A stretch of DNA of 41,990 bases from UBA946 sp031550725 (GCA_031550725.1 JAVBOH010000023.1:1-41990), one strand, 5' to 3'. Counted from the stretch's first letter, positions 1-8,569 are shown. Notes: generated from the sequence alone by a model not told the origin. Made by a program: numbers and translations.

Positions 1-183
1 CTGTCGAATTTCTTCGCAGTAGGATTAATAACCAATCCACAGCATCTGTTGATAGTATAGGGCTATCTTATTTACATTAAACAAATTTTAAGAAAGGTAT
101 GTATTTTGAAACCCTATGTTTTCATTATACAAGGATTAAGGTATGAAAATCCACTCTGTTTTTTATAAAAAGTAGCTTACCTA
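1..183. other. Left edge, no gene assigned
   Basis: No ORF with a start and ribosome binding site could be supported here. Only short open stretches occur on both strands. The segment may hold the end of a gene outside the window. Confidence 0.3.
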
Positions 184-214
184 TTGACTTGAACACAGTG
201 TCGTACTTTATAAT
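184..214 (+). promoter_or_regulatory. MerR-type promoter with 19-bp spacer
   Basis: A -35 TTGACT at 184-189 and a perfect -10 TATAAT at 209-214 are separated by 19 bp instead of 17. The spacer holds the dyad ACAC-A-GTGT. Long-spacer promoters with a dyad between the hexamers are the classical operators that MerR-family activators untwist, so the gene just downstream is probably autoregulated. Confidence 0.75.
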
Positions 215-236
215 TATATTGAAAGGACGTGAAAGC

Positions 237-1214
237 ATGAAATTTATGACAGTAAGTGAAGTTTCCAAAACCTTTGATGTGTCAACAAGGATGCTTAGAT
301 ATTATGAAAAAATCGGACTTCTCGAAAGCACAAGAAAAGAAGATTATGCATATCGGATTTATAATGATAATGCAGTAAGGCGATTACAGCAAATCATAGT
401 TTTAAGGAGACTTCGTATCTCACTAAAGCAAATTGCAATTATACTTGATGACAATAAACAAACACAAGCTTTACAGATTATGCGTGATAATATCACAGAA
501 TTGAATGAGGAAATTAATGCTCTTAGCACAATCCGTAATATACTTGATGTCTTTGTATCAAGACTTGATGAAAGTATCAGCAAAAATATTTCCTTAGATT
601 TGCTTGAGGATAGTGAGCTTATTGATATTGTTAGTGCTTTAAGTCCTTCAAAATTTAATTTAAAGGAGGACTTTTCTATGGAAAAGTTAAACGAAGCAAA
701 TAATGTTATCGAAAGTAAAATGGATATAAGAATATTATATCTTCCACCAGCGACAGTGGCTTCAAGTCATTATATTGGTGATAATCCTGAAGATAATGCA
801 GGTAATATGTTGGCAGAATTTATTAAAAATTCTGATTTACCTAATGTTAAAAAGGATTTCAGACAGTACGGCTTTAATAATCCATCACCAAGTGAAGAAA
901 ATTCTGTATATGGCTATGAATTCTGGGTAACAATTCCTGATGACATGGATGTGCCATCACCTCTTGAGAAAAAATATTTTGCTGGAGGACTTTATGCTGC
1001 TCACTGTATTAAAATGGGTGATTTTCATGAATGGGGTACATTCTTTGAACAGATGCAGAATAATTCTGAATATGAAATTGATTATCGTGAGCCATTCGGA
1101 ATGGGTGGATGCTTAGAAGAACATCTCAATGCTTTTTCTGTTTATACCAATACTCAGACAGGTCATGTTCAGCTTGATTTGCTTATTCCTATTAAGAAAA
1201 AGGGAAACTCCTGA
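237..1214 (+). CDS. MerR-family regulator with GyrI-like effector domain
   Basis: This 325-residue transcription factor has an N-terminal MerR winged helix (about residues 1-70; motif TRMLRYYEKIGLL), a coiled linker, and a C-terminal GyrI/BmrR-like ligand-binding domain (about 160-325). The plan is that of BmrR-type multidrug or metabolite sensors. The start at 237 is chosen because AAAGGA lies just upstream and the MerR helix begins at once; an in-frame TTG further up overlaps the promoter. It is monocistronic, ending before a strong terminator at 1297-1321. No transporter target is adjacent, so the regulon is unknown; autoregulation is likely from the 19-bp-spacer promoter. Confident in the family, not in the ligand. 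Confidence 0.9.
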   Translation: MKFMTVSEVSKTFDVSTRMLRYYEKIGLLESTRKEDYAYRIYNDNAVRRLQQIIVLRRLRISLKQIAIILDDNKQTQALQIMRDNITELNEEINALSTIRNILDVFVSRLDESISKNISLDLLEDSELIDIVSALSPSKFNLKEDFSMEKLNEANNVIESKMDIRILYLPPATVASSHYIGDNPEDNAGNMLAEFIKNSDLPNVKKDFRQYGFNNPSPSEENSVYGYEFWVTIPDDMDVPSPLEKKYFAGGLYAAHCIKMGDFHEWGTFFEQMQNNSEYEIDYREPFGMGGCLEEHLNAFSVYTNTQTGHVQLDLLIPIKKKGNS

Positions 1215-1296
1215 TAAACAATTATAATATAGCAAATGTTAATTTATGTGGACAAGCACTTCATCGTTATGTTAACTGACAAAGTCATAAGCCAAG

Positions 1297-1330
1297 CTGA
1301 CCGTAATATTTTTACGGTCAGTTATATTTT
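1297..1330 (+). terminator. Intrinsic terminator after the MerR gene
   Basis: A perfect 10-bp stem (CTGACCGTAA at 1297-1306, TTACGGTCAG at 1312-1321) with a 5-nt loop is followed by a T-rich tail. Confidence 0.85.
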
Positions 1331-1334
1331 ATAT

Positions 1335-1590
1335 CATCAACATCAAAGGTTTTAGGAATTTCCTAAGTAAAAAAAATTCAAGATTGAATTTGCCATATCT
1401 TCGAAAATGTGGGGACAATATTTTTTAAAACCATAAATTTTCTACCCACCCGTGCGGTAGAAAATTGGTGTGATATGGGAAAAAGGATATACTTTTTCTG
1501 TGCTTGCTATGTAAGAGAACTCTAAAATATTTGGATGAAATCATGCCTTATTTTGATAGAAAATGATATTGATTTTTAGAGATTTTTTTA
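1335..1590 (+). ncRNA. Candidate structured RNA, copy 1
   Basis: About 170 bp (1335-1512) is similar to the reverse complement of 36727-36897. Both copies have an outer stem CCATATC/GATATGG (1393-1399 with 1472-1478). Both have an inner hairpin with the same loop CACCCGTGC (1447-1455) but different stem bases that still pair perfectly (AATTTTCTACC/GGTAGAAAATT here). Both then share a conserved tail with AAAAAG/CTTTTT. A terminator-like stem CTCTAAAA (1520-1527) / TTTTAGAG (1574-1581) followed by seven Ts would end the transcript near 1590. No ORF explains the conservation. I cannot match it to a named RNA family. A terminator-linked dispersed repeat is the alternative. Confidence 0.55.
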
Positions 1591-1713
1591 TTAAGCGTTA
1601 TTCGTATAATTCAATACAATTTATATTGATGCAGCTATATAATATAAATTTTATCGAGTTAGGTAGATAGAATTTGAGGTTGATGAAAACATAAAACTCG
1701 ATTATATGCAAAA

Positions 1714-1765
1714 AATAATAACATACATGATCATCGAAAAATCATGGATGTTATTATTTTGTAAT
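1714..1765. terminator. Bidirectional terminator hairpin
   Basis: An 18-bp inverted repeat (1714-1731 with 1741-1758, one mismatch) is flanked by A-rich and T-rich runs, so it can terminate the leftward kinase gene and any rightward RNA. Confidence 0.75.
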
Positions 1766-1786
1766 ATGTATAAGTTAATTACATTA

Positions 1787-3211
1787 CTAAAAAACATTTA
1801 TAGATTTTGAAGTATTAATATCAAACCGCATTTTATTATCAAAGCATATTTTTATAAATTTACTAAAACTATCTGATGCATTAACTTCATCCAGTACAAA
1901 ACTCGCTGAATACTTTCGTAAAATTTCGAATAATGTAATCATTCCAATTCCACTTCCACCTTCATTTTGATGGCTTGTGTATTGCGTTACACCTAGAGAT
2001 TGTAAAGCTTCTTCACAAAATAATTCACCAGAATCGTATATTGAAAATTCATAATAATTTTCAACAACATTAAATGTAACTAAAATTTTTTTTACCTCTG
2101 AATCTTTTACAGAAATTATTGCATTATCAATTAAATCTGCAATAATAGTCCTTAAGGATTCTTCGTCAATAATTTCAAATACCAAATTTTTAATATTGCA
2201 ATTTACTGCTATACAAAATATAATATTATTATTTATTGATTTTGTCAACATGTAATTTAAAAGATTATCTATTGAAAAGATACCTGTTTTTTCAATGTTT
2301 CTTTTAATAAGTTCTGTTTGATATATAATACCCATTCGTTCTTTTGAAATTGTACTGATATAACTGATATGTTTATCACAGTCTATTGATAATTCAGGAT
2401 ATTCATTTTGAATTTCCAAAACGAAATTTTTAAATGCAAGTTCAACCGAAGGTATCAATTTATTATCCTTATGAATAATTTTCGCTAGATTATCATTATT
2501 AGCTAATAATTCATCTATATATTCATCCTTGCTTTTGATTGTATTGTAAGCTTCATCTAAATCTTTATTAAGCAACTTCATTTTATATGCATTTTGAGTT
2601 TCTTTATACCACAATACACATAAAACAGCACTAAATGAAATAATAAATAAGAATGACATTATAAACACAGTTGGATTTTCATTGAAATTAATCATAATAA
2701 TATAGCTTAATAATACAGTAATACTTATTATTAAAGCTAAATTCATGAAATTATCATTTAAAAGTAGTGAAAACGTTGATTTAAATCTCTTGATTTTAAG
2801 CAGTAAAAATGTGTATAACAAATGAATTAACGAAGTAGTTAAGATTACTATTATTAAATTTTCAAAAGATTTATAATTAATATTTAATATGGCGATAATT
2901 CCCGAAACGGAAAACAATGCTAAATTATTAATCCCAATAGCTAAGGTATATGAAATAATTATAGAACAGAATACTTTCTTTATACTTTTTTTAGAACATA
3001 TAAGTATAGCAAAAAAACATAATATTAAAATTATTACTATATCAATTTGATTATTAATTTTTTTGAAAATCATCGCTATAAAAGAAAACATTAAAGAACA
3101 AATTACATAAACAATATTCATCTTTTTGTGTATTTGAGAATCATTTAAAATCCTACTACATATAAAAAAAATTGATAAAACTATAACTATTTTATTAAAA
3201 AAATATTCCAA
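1787..3211 (-). CDS. AgrC-like sensor histidine kinase (GHKL)
   Basis: Membrane sensor kinase: the N-terminal half holds about six or seven hydrophobic helices, then a coiled linker with a possible phosphoacceptor His in KIIHKDN, then a GHKL ATPase. The ATPase shows an N box (DLIDNAIISV), G1 (YDSGEL) and G2 (GGSGIGM). It fits the AgrC/ComD class, which sense secreted peptides. TTG at 3211 is preferred because GGAGG lies 11 nt upstream and the first membrane helix starts directly; the frame also opens at a TTG at 3259 with no visible ribosome binding site. It lies downstream of the Spo0A-like regulator gene (3401-4192) on the same strand, the likely partner. The 17-residue ORF at 3344-3397 lies antisense between them. 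Confidence 0.85.
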   Translation of the reverse strand: MEYFFNKIVIVLSIFFICSRILNDSQIHKKMNIVYVICSLMFSFIAMIFKKINNQIDIVIILILCFFAILICSKKSIKKVFCSIIISYTLAIGINNLALFSVSGIIAILNINYKSFENLIIVILTTSLIHLLYTFLLLKIKRFKSTFSLLLNDNFMNLALIISITVLLSYIIMINFNENPTVFIMSFLFIISFSAVLCVLWYKETQNAYKMKLLNKDLDEAYNTIKSKDEYIDELLANNDNLAKIIHKDNKLIPSVELAFKNFVLEIQNEYPELSIDCDKHISYISTISKERMGIIYQTELIKRNIEKTGIFSIDNLLNYMLTKSINNNIIFCIAVNCNIKNLVFEIIDEESLRTIIADLIDNAIISVKDSEVKKILVTFNVVENYYEFSIYDSGELFCEEALQSLGVTQYTSHQNEGGSGIGMITLFEILRKYSASFVLDEVNASDSFSKFIKICFDNKMRFDINTSKSINVF

Positions 3212-3304
3212 ACCTACATATTCCTCCAAAAAACGATCATAATCTAAGTATATTATCAATTTATAACAATAATAAATAATTTTAACATTTTATAAAATTC
3301 TGTA

Positions 3305-3330
3305 TATTAAGAATATGAAAATTCTTAATA
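3305..3330. promoter_or_regulatory. Perfect palindrome ahead of a small ORF
   Basis: TATTAAGAAT (3305-3314) and ATTCTTAATA (3321-3330) form a perfect 10-bp inverted repeat with a 6-bp centre. It is followed at once by AAGGATG and the ATG at 3344. It may be an operator or an RNA hairpin. The related core AAGAAAATTCTT occurs upstream of the regulator gene near 4230. Confidence 0.5.
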
Positions 3331-3343
3331 AGGATGTGAAAAA

Positions 3344-3397
3344 ATGTTAACGAAAATTTTTGATGCAATGCGTTTTATATTCAGTGCTTGTAACTAA
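3344..3397 (+). CDS. 17-residue ORF, possible signal peptide
   Basis: The ORF encodes MLTKIFDAMRFIFSACN, preceded by AAGGATG at good spacing. The product would be a short, cationic, amphipathic helix ending in Ala-Cys-Asn. It lies between the AgrC-like kinase and its probable response regulator, on the opposite strand to both, and ends 3 bp before the regulator's stop. A 12-residue ORF of similar character sits in the equivalent place of the second module (20649). A peptide pheromone is the attractive reading, but there is no AgrB-like protease and no leader. It could equally be a leader ORF or chance. Confidence 0.35.
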   Translation: MLTKIFDAMRFIFSACN

Positions 3398-3400
3398 TAG

Positions 3401-4192
3401 TTAAAAATCGTTTTTTATTTTATCAGCATAATAAAAAATGAACTCTGAAACAGTTGGAACTCCCTTGTCAGAGCGTATTCGTGCTGTATAGTATTTAAGT
3501 AAATCTTCTATATCAGATGAACGCCATGCAGAATTTATTGCGTTTTGCATGGCACGCTCTATGCTAGCATCAGATTTTTTGTATTTCTGAGCTATGATTG
3601 GAATATAATGTGTAATAGGATTTTTTATTATAAGCTGTATTGAATCGGTCAAATATTTTTTACCGATTGCTTTAGGACTAATTCCAACATTATTTAATTC
3701 ATCAAAAATAATTTTAGTTATTCTGCTATTAAGCTTTTCCTCAGTTTCATTTGTAACCATTTCTACAGGGATACCTTGTGATTTTGGGCTATTGTTAATT
3801 ATATCAGAGATTGAGCACAGAAAATCTACAACACTTTTTGCACTAAAATCCTGTTGATATTTTGTAATGATAAAATCAGCTCCAGATTGACGTGCAATTG
3901 AATGAGTTATTGGACTGCAATTATTCGTTGTCACTAAAATATAGGGATAACGTTCTAATTGCAGCTTTTTTATTTGTTGTAAAAATGTTATGCCATTTCC
4001 TCCACCTTCATGAAGTTCTAAATCTAAAATGATTGCATTTGGATTTTTGGCTTTGACTAATTCGATAGCATCCTCTGCATTATTTGTTATACCAGTTAAA
4101 TTAATATTTGATATGCTGCTTATATATGATGATATTGCTCCACATACTGTTTCATCATCTTCTATCAGTAAAATGTCCAGTGAATTTTTCAA
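3401..4192 (-). CDS. Response regulator with Spo0A-type output domain
   Basis: 263 residues. A receiver domain occupies about 1-130, with the acidic pair in LLIEDDE, the phosphoacceptor Asp in ILDLEL, a Thr in LVTTNN and the conserved Lys in ITKYQQ. Residues about 155-263 resemble the Spo0A DNA-binding domain: NSRITKIIFDEL, then GISPKAIGKKYLTDSI, SIERAMQNAINSAW and PTVSEFIFYYADKI. Spo0A itself is normally unlinked to a kinase, so this is a Spo0A-like paralogue, not the sporulation master regulator. The start is TTG with AGGAG upstream. A promoter TTTAAC-17-TTATAC lies just beyond it. It diverges from the secretion operon starting at 4469, whose promoter has a 0A-box-like site. Confidence 0.88.
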   Translation of the reverse strand: MKNSLDILLIEDDETVCGAISSYISSISNINLTGITNNAEDAIELVKAKNPNAIILDLELHEGGGNGITFLQQIKKLQLERYPYILVTTNNCSPITHSIARQSGADFIITKYQQDFSAKSVVDFLCSISDIINNSPKSQGIPVEMVTNETEEKLNSRITKIIFDELNNVGISPKAIGKKYLTDSIQLIIKNPITHYIPIIAQKYKKSDASIERAMQNAINSAWRSSDIEDLLKYYTARIRSDKGVPTVSEFIFYYADKIKNDF

Positions 4193-4468
4193 TGTATCAA
4201 CTCCTATATCAATTGATTCGTATGTGTATAAGAAAATTCTTTTATAAAGTTAAACAATAACATGATGCATAATATACCATAATAAATTATACAACAAAAA
4301 CCAACAAAAAACAATATTAACTAACAACAAAACTAAAGATGTTTTTACAAATGTTTATTGTATAATTATGTACATAACAAAAACATTCACAAAAATAAAA
4401 TTATTACTTAAAACATTTGTAGAATTAAGTTATAATTTATATGGATATTAAAAAGGAGAGCTATAATT
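4193..4468 (+). promoter_or_regulatory. Divergent promoter region with 0A-like box
   Basis: A -10 TATAAT at 4431-4436 precedes the rightward secretion operon. TTTGTAGAA at 4416-4424 differs by one base from the 0A box TTTGTCGAA and sits just upstream of that -10. Several CAACAAAAA-type repeats lie between 4290 and 4335. A second TATAAT occurs at 4361-4366. The Spo0A-type regulator next door is the obvious candidate binder; this is inference. Confidence 0.5.
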
Positions 4469-4933
4469 ATGAGTGTTACTACCAATGAAAAATATAAAAT
4501 GCAAAATGTCATTTCATATCGCGAAAAAATGACAAATGAAAGATTGAATGAAGTTATGAAAACTCTTAACTCATTTATTACAGAAAACAAGCTTAATAAA
4601 AATGGTTGTATTACAACAACTACATATGCGATCGAGAGTAGTGGTATTATGGATATCGAAATTTTTTGTCCTGTTGATAGAGAATGTAGTGTTCCAGATG
4701 GTTTTAATTTTAAACCAATATTCAGACTTTCTAACGCATTAAAAACTACGCATACTGGTAACCCTGCAACCTTGCAAACTAGCGTTAATGAGCTAATGGA
4801 GTATATGAAGAATAACAACCTTACTCCAATAACTTCATTGTATAATGTTACAGTAAAAGAAGCTACAACTCCATTAGAAATTGATACTATGGTTGTGGAT
4901 TTGTATCTTGGTGTTACCGATAATATTCTCTAA
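4469..4933 (+). CDS. GyrI-fold-like protein, first of the secretion operon
   Basis: 154 residues with no signal peptide or membrane segment. The conserved-looking blocks (DIEIFCPVDRE, FKPIFRLSNALKTTHTGNP, DLYLGVTDNIL) resemble stand-alone GyrI/BmrR effector-binding domains, or a DUF5085-type family; I cannot tell which. The start has AAGGAG at correct spacing. A paralogue of almost equal length sits at 20688-21155, again beside an AgrC-like kinase and ahead of a secreted-protein operon. That repeated context suggests a chaperone, immunity or sensing role in the peptide/RTX system. No function is established. Confidence 0.75.
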   Translation: MSVTTNEKYKMQNVISYREKMTNERLNEVMKTLNSFITENKLNKNGCITTTTYAIESSGIMDIEIFCPVDRECSVPDGFNFKPIFRLSNALKTTHTGNPATLQTSVNELMEYMKNNNLTPITSLYNVTVKEATTPLEIDTMVVDLYLGVTDNIL

Positions 4934-5029
4934 TTCTTTTGGTTATCATATAGCTTAGATTCAGGGAACGCAACTGGATTAGAAGCTATATTGATGATAA
5001 ATAATTTAAAATTTAAGGAGGTACATAGT

Positions 5030-5284
5030 ATGGAACTTACTATGACAAGTGGCTTTTGTGAGCTTAGCGAAAATGAGATGATGGCGGTTGATGGTGGTGT
5101 TAACTGGCTAGCTGTGGGAGTAGGGGTAGTAGGACTAGTTGTTGTTGGTGCTATAATTGTATCAACTGCTGGTGCTGCTGGTGCAGTAGTAGGTGTAGTT
5201 ATTTCGAAGGGTCTTTTTTATGGTGGTGTTGCAACGGCTACAGCATCATATGCAGCAATAGGTGGTGGAATTGTTTTTGGGTAA
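5030..5284 (+). CDS. Double-glycine leader peptide, bacteriocin-like
   Basis: 84 residues. The N-terminal 23 residues are a typical leader ending in Gly-Gly, with core GFCELSENEMM and the end VDGG. The leader is recognised and cut by C39-type exporters such as the one at 5940-8141. The remaining 61 residues are rich in Gly, Ala and Val and strongly hydrophobic, as in class II bacteriocins or membrane-active peptides. The start at 5030 is set by AAGGAGG; an upstream in-frame ATG has none. The leader closely matches that of the peptide at 8234-8524. A strong hairpin follows at 5431-5469. Confidence 0.85.
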   Translation: MELTMTSGFCELSENEMMAVDGGVNWLAVGVGVVGLVVVGAIIVSTAGAAGAVVGVVISKGLFYGGVATATASYAAIGGGIVFG

Positions 5285-5493
5285 AAACAATATACCTGTT
5301 TAGAAGCTTTACATGGTGGCTAATCGGCTACATTGCTGTACTCACCGAGCGGGTAGCTCAATTTCGTCATATACCTTGCTGAGTGACAAATCATCGCAAT
5401 CAGCTACCACGGCAGTTCAGATCGGGTTAATATATTTTTGTAAGAGCAAAATGCTCTTACAAAAATATAAATTAAAGCATAAGGAGAAATAAA
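5285..5493 (+). other. Intergenic segment with 18-bp perfect hairpin
   Basis: TATATTTTTGTAAGAGCA (5431-5448) pairs perfectly with 5452-5469 around a 3-nt loop. It could be an attenuating terminator or a processing site separating the peptide gene from the export genes. The preceding stretch (about 5310-5430) is visibly richer in G and C than its surroundings and contains complementary blocks (GGTAGCT/AGCTACC). On the minus strand it could encode a 20-odd-residue protein tail. This suggests an inserted fragment or a structured leader. Confidence 0.5.
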
Positions 5494-5913
5494 ATGAAAA
5501 AAGTAGTATACTTACTAAACACATCCAAAACTGTTGCATTTATTGAGTATGCATTAAGTGAATTAATATTAATTTCAGCTTTAATATATTCTTATAAAAA
5601 TAATGAACAAGAAAATGCTATATATTTTTTCATAACAATAATACTTGTATCATTATGCATAATTGCATCTATACGCTATTCACTTATGTACGAGGGCAGG
5701 ATTAATGTAATTTGGAGGGTAAACGAAGTAATCAGAGGAAGACTGAATATTGCTTGGAGAGGTGCTTCCAAATTTTTATTATATAATAGTTTAGTAATGA
5801 TATCATATGTAATATTTTATTCTGATATAATATGCATATCAATATATTTGTTTGCAATTGCCAGATTAATAATATTTACAATAATAAATATAAAAATATC
5901 AAGTAAAATATAA
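5494..5913 (+). CDS. Small four-helix membrane protein, possible immunity
   Basis: 139 residues with four predicted membrane segments (about 14-36, 43-63, 93-111, 113-137) and a basic loop between helices 2 and 3. It starts behind AAGGAG and ends 26 bp before the C39 exporter gene. Small unknown integral membrane proteins beside double-glycine peptide genes are often immunity proteins. That is inference from position; no family is recognised. Confidence 0.7.
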   Translation: MKKVVYLLNTSKTVAFIEYALSELILISALIYSYKNNEQENAIYFFITIILVSLCIIASIRYSLMYEGRINVIWRVNEVIRGRLNIAWRGASKFLLYNSLVMISYVIFYSDIICISIYLFAIARLIIFTIINIKISSKI

Positions 5914-5939
5914 ACATCTTTTAAACAGGAGAGAAAATA

Positions 5940-8141
5940 ATGAAATACCACTGCATAAAACAACATGATATAACCGACTGCGGAGCAGCATGCCTAGCAA
6001 CAATAAGCCGACAATACGGATTAAAGCTGCCAATATCAAAAATCCGTGATGCAGCTGGAACAGATAAGCAAGGAACAAACGCAATGGGAATGATAAAAGC
6101 TGCTGAAAAGCTTGGTTTCACTGCAAAAGCAGTAAAGGGTGATCAGACAGCATTTTTCAGTGAATTCCCATTGCCTGCTATTGCTCATGTTGTTATTGAG
6201 GGTGCTCTTTTGCATTATGTAGTGGTACATAAGATTACAAAAAAACAGGTTATCATAGCTGACCCAGGAAAAGGGATAGTCAAATATACACCAGAAGAAT
6301 TTTTCAAAATTTGGACAGGTGTGCTTATACTATTAGTTCCATCAGAAAAATTTGAAAAAGGCAATGAAAAGGATGGCTCTGTAAGAAAATTCTTTAAACT
6401 GCTTTTACCACAGAAAAAACTTCTATTTGATATTTTTATAGCATCACTTGTCTATACAATACTAGGAGTAGGTGCATCATTCTATTTTAAGGTTATGATG
6501 GATGATATAGTACCAAACTCTCTTATGAAAACTCTTCATGTAGTATCTGTCGGAGTGGTGCTTTTATATTTATTCAGCACGCTTTTATCAGCATTTCGTT
6601 CGCATATGCTTATTTATCTAAGCCAACGGCTAGATATTGCATTAATTTTAGGATATTACAGACATGTTTTAAAACTCCCCATGAACTTTTTCGGTACACG
6701 TAAGGTTGGTGAAATAGTTTCACGTTTTATGGATGCATCAAAGGTTCGTGACGCAATTTCGGGAGCAACTCTCACAATTATGATTGACACGCTTATGGCA
6801 GTAGTCGGTGGAATTATCCTGTACATTCAAAATCCATCACTATTTGCAATTGCATTTATTATGGTAGCATTGTATGGTGTTATTGTATTTGCATTCAATA
6901 AACCACTTAAAAATATAAATCAGAAAACAATGGAGGATAACTCCCAGTTAACATCATATCTCGTTGAATCACTTAACGGAATTGAAACTGTTAAAGCATA
7001 TAATTCCGAACGCTCTGCAAGTATAGAAACTGAAAGGAAATTTGTTAAGCTACTTAGAAGTGCGTTTAAAAATGGATGGCTTAACAATCTTGCTGGTTCA
7101 ATAAGTGGATTTATTTCGATGGTTGGTGGTGCTGTTATACTTTGGGTTGGTGCATATCAGGTTATTAAGGGTGACTTAACTCTAGGACAGCTTTTAACTT
7201 TTAATGCACTTCTTGCATATTTTCTAGACCCAGTTAAAAACCTGATTAACTTGCAGCCTATGATGCAAACTGCAATTGTTGCAGCAGACAGACTTGGAGA
7301 AATTCTTAATCTTGAAATAGAAAATAAGGAAACACAAAAGCTGAAACCATCAACTCTAAAGGGTGACATTAAGCTTCAGAATATAGATTTTCGTTATGGA
7401 ACAAGACAGCTAGTCCTTGAGGATATTAAGCTTGATATAAAATCAGGTGAGAAAATAGCACTTGTCGGTGAAAGTGGTTCGGGAAAAACTACTTTAGTTA
7501 AGCTTCTGCTTAATTTTTATACTGCTGAAAAGGGTGAAATACTCCTTAACAACTATAATATCAAGGATATTGACTTAGAAATACTTCGTGACAAAATAGC
7601 ATACATATCACAGGATACATTCTTATTCTCGGGAACAATATATGAAAATCTCACAATGGGTATGGAAAATCCTAATATGGAGGATGTCATTAAGGTTACG
7701 CAAATGACAAAATGCTTTGATTTTATTAATGCCATGCCACTAAGATTTGAAACAATGCTTGGTGAGAATGGTACTAATCTTTCTGGAGGACAGAAACAAA
7801 GACTTGCTATTGCTAGAGCACTCCTTAAAAATCCTGATATACTTATTATGGATGAGGCTACGAGTAATCTTGACAGCATAACAGAACGTGCGATAGAAAA
7901 CACAATCAATCAAAGCACAGATGGTATCACAACAGTTATCATAGCTCACAGATTAAGTACAATTATGAAGTGTGATAAAATTTATGTTATGGATAAGGGT
8001 AAGATTATTGAAAGTGGTAATCATCATGAGCTTATGAATCTTGGTGGATGTTATTATGAGCTTTGGAAAGAGCAACTGCCTGAAAATAATTCTAATATAG
8101 AGGACATAAAAATTTGTGCTGCAATTCCAATGCTAAATTAA
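5940..8141 (+). CDS. C39 peptidase ABC exporter for double-glycine peptides
   Basis: 733 residues in the standard three-part plan. The N-terminal C39 peptidase (about 1-130) has Cys14 in ITDCGAAC, a His in LHYVVVHK and an Asp in IADPGKG, so the triad is intact and it should cut Gly-Gly leaders during export. A six-helix ABC transmembrane domain follows (about 155-430). The ATPase has Walker A GESGSGKTT, signature LSGGQKQR, Walker B ILIMDEATSNLD and the switch His in IIAHRLST. Length matches LagD/ComA-type exporters. Likely substrates are the peptides at 5030 and 8234. With the HlyD-like (10245) and TolC-like (11773) proteins it would form a complete type I-like export machine. Confidence 0.95.
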   Translation: MKYHCIKQHDITDCGAACLATISRQYGLKLPISKIRDAAGTDKQGTNAMGMIKAAEKLGFTAKAVKGDQTAFFSEFPLPAIAHVVIEGALLHYVVVHKITKKQVIIADPGKGIVKYTPEEFFKIWTGVLILLVPSEKFEKGNEKDGSVRKFFKLLLPQKKLLFDIFIASLVYTILGVGASFYFKVMMDDIVPNSLMKTLHVVSVGVVLLYLFSTLLSAFRSHMLIYLSQRLDIALILGYYRHVLKLPMNFFGTRKVGEIVSRFMDASKVRDAISGATLTIMIDTLMAVVGGIILYIQNPSLFAIAFIMVALYGVIVFAFNKPLKNINQKTMEDNSQLTSYLVESLNGIETVKAYNSERSASIETERKFVKLLRSAFKNGWLNNLAGSISGFISMVGGAVILWVGAYQVIKGDLTLGQLLTFNALLAYFLDPVKNLINLQPMMQTAIVAADRLGEILNLEIENKETQKLKPSTLKGDIKLQNIDFRYGTRQLVLEDIKLDIKSGEKIALVGESGSGKTTLVKLLLNFYTAEKGEILLNNYNIKDIDLEILRDKIAYISQDTFLFSGTIYENLTMGMENPNMEDVIKVTQMTKCFDFINAMPLRFETMLGENGTNLSGGQKQRLAIARALLKNPDILIMDEATSNLDSITERAIENTINQSTDGITTVIIAHRLSTIMKCDKIYVMDKGKIIESGNHHELMNLGGCYYELWKEQLPENNSNIEDIKICAAIPMLN

Positions 8142-8233
8142 GTATCAAATCCTTGTATGATTAATATCAAGGTCGACATTGATGTTGACATATATAGGTT
8201 TGAAATATATAATAAAAAAGGATGGTTAAATTT

Positions 8234-8524
8234 ATGACAAATTTAATTACAACTGGCTTTTGCGAGCTAAATGAGCAGGAAATGATTGAGACAGATGGTG
8301 GTGGTATTATCGGGTTAATTTCTGATTGCATAAATGCAAATAAAGAGAAAAAAGCTGCTGAACAACGTGCAAATGATTTGTACAATTCATGTAGAAACGA
8401 TCTTATCTCTCAAATTAACAGCAACCCTTCAATTATAACATCAGTACCCGCAGCTTCTATTAGTTATTTTAATATCCACGGAACAAATGGCGGTGCTAAA
8501 GGTGTAGTAGGTGGAATTTATTAA
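8234..8524 (+). CDS. Second double-glycine leader peptide
   Basis: 96 residues. The 23-residue leader (core GFCELNEQEMI, end TDGG) is nearly the same motif as in the peptide at 5030. The mature part begins at an additional Gly and differs entirely: a hydrophilic, Lys/Glu/Asn-rich helix with two Cys residues (in SDCIN and NSCRN) and a Gly-rich end. It may be a disulphide-bonded peptide or a non-bacteriocin cargo. The start at 8234 is preferred over the ATG at 8222 because AAAAAGGATGG overlaps the latter. It sits between the exporter and the S41-like protein. Confidence 0.82.
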   Translation: MTNLITTGFCELNEQEMIETDGGGIIGLISDCINANKEKKAAEQRANDLYNSCRNDLISQINSNPSIITSVPAASISYFNIHGTNGGAKGVVGGIY

Positions 8525-8538
8525 CTAATTATATGTAT

Positions 8539-8569
8539 GCTGCCGTTGTAATATAATAACATCGGCAGC
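8539..8569 (+). terminator. Hairpin after the second peptide gene
   Basis: GCTGCCG (8539-8545) pairs with CGGCAGC (8563-8569). There is no T tract, so it is more likely a processing or mRNA-stability hairpin than a full terminator. Confidence 0.5.

Noticed and set aside
5340..5410. tRNA gene (GAGCGGGTAGCTC resembles a D-arm)
   Set aside because: No matching acceptor, anticodon or T arm could be placed.
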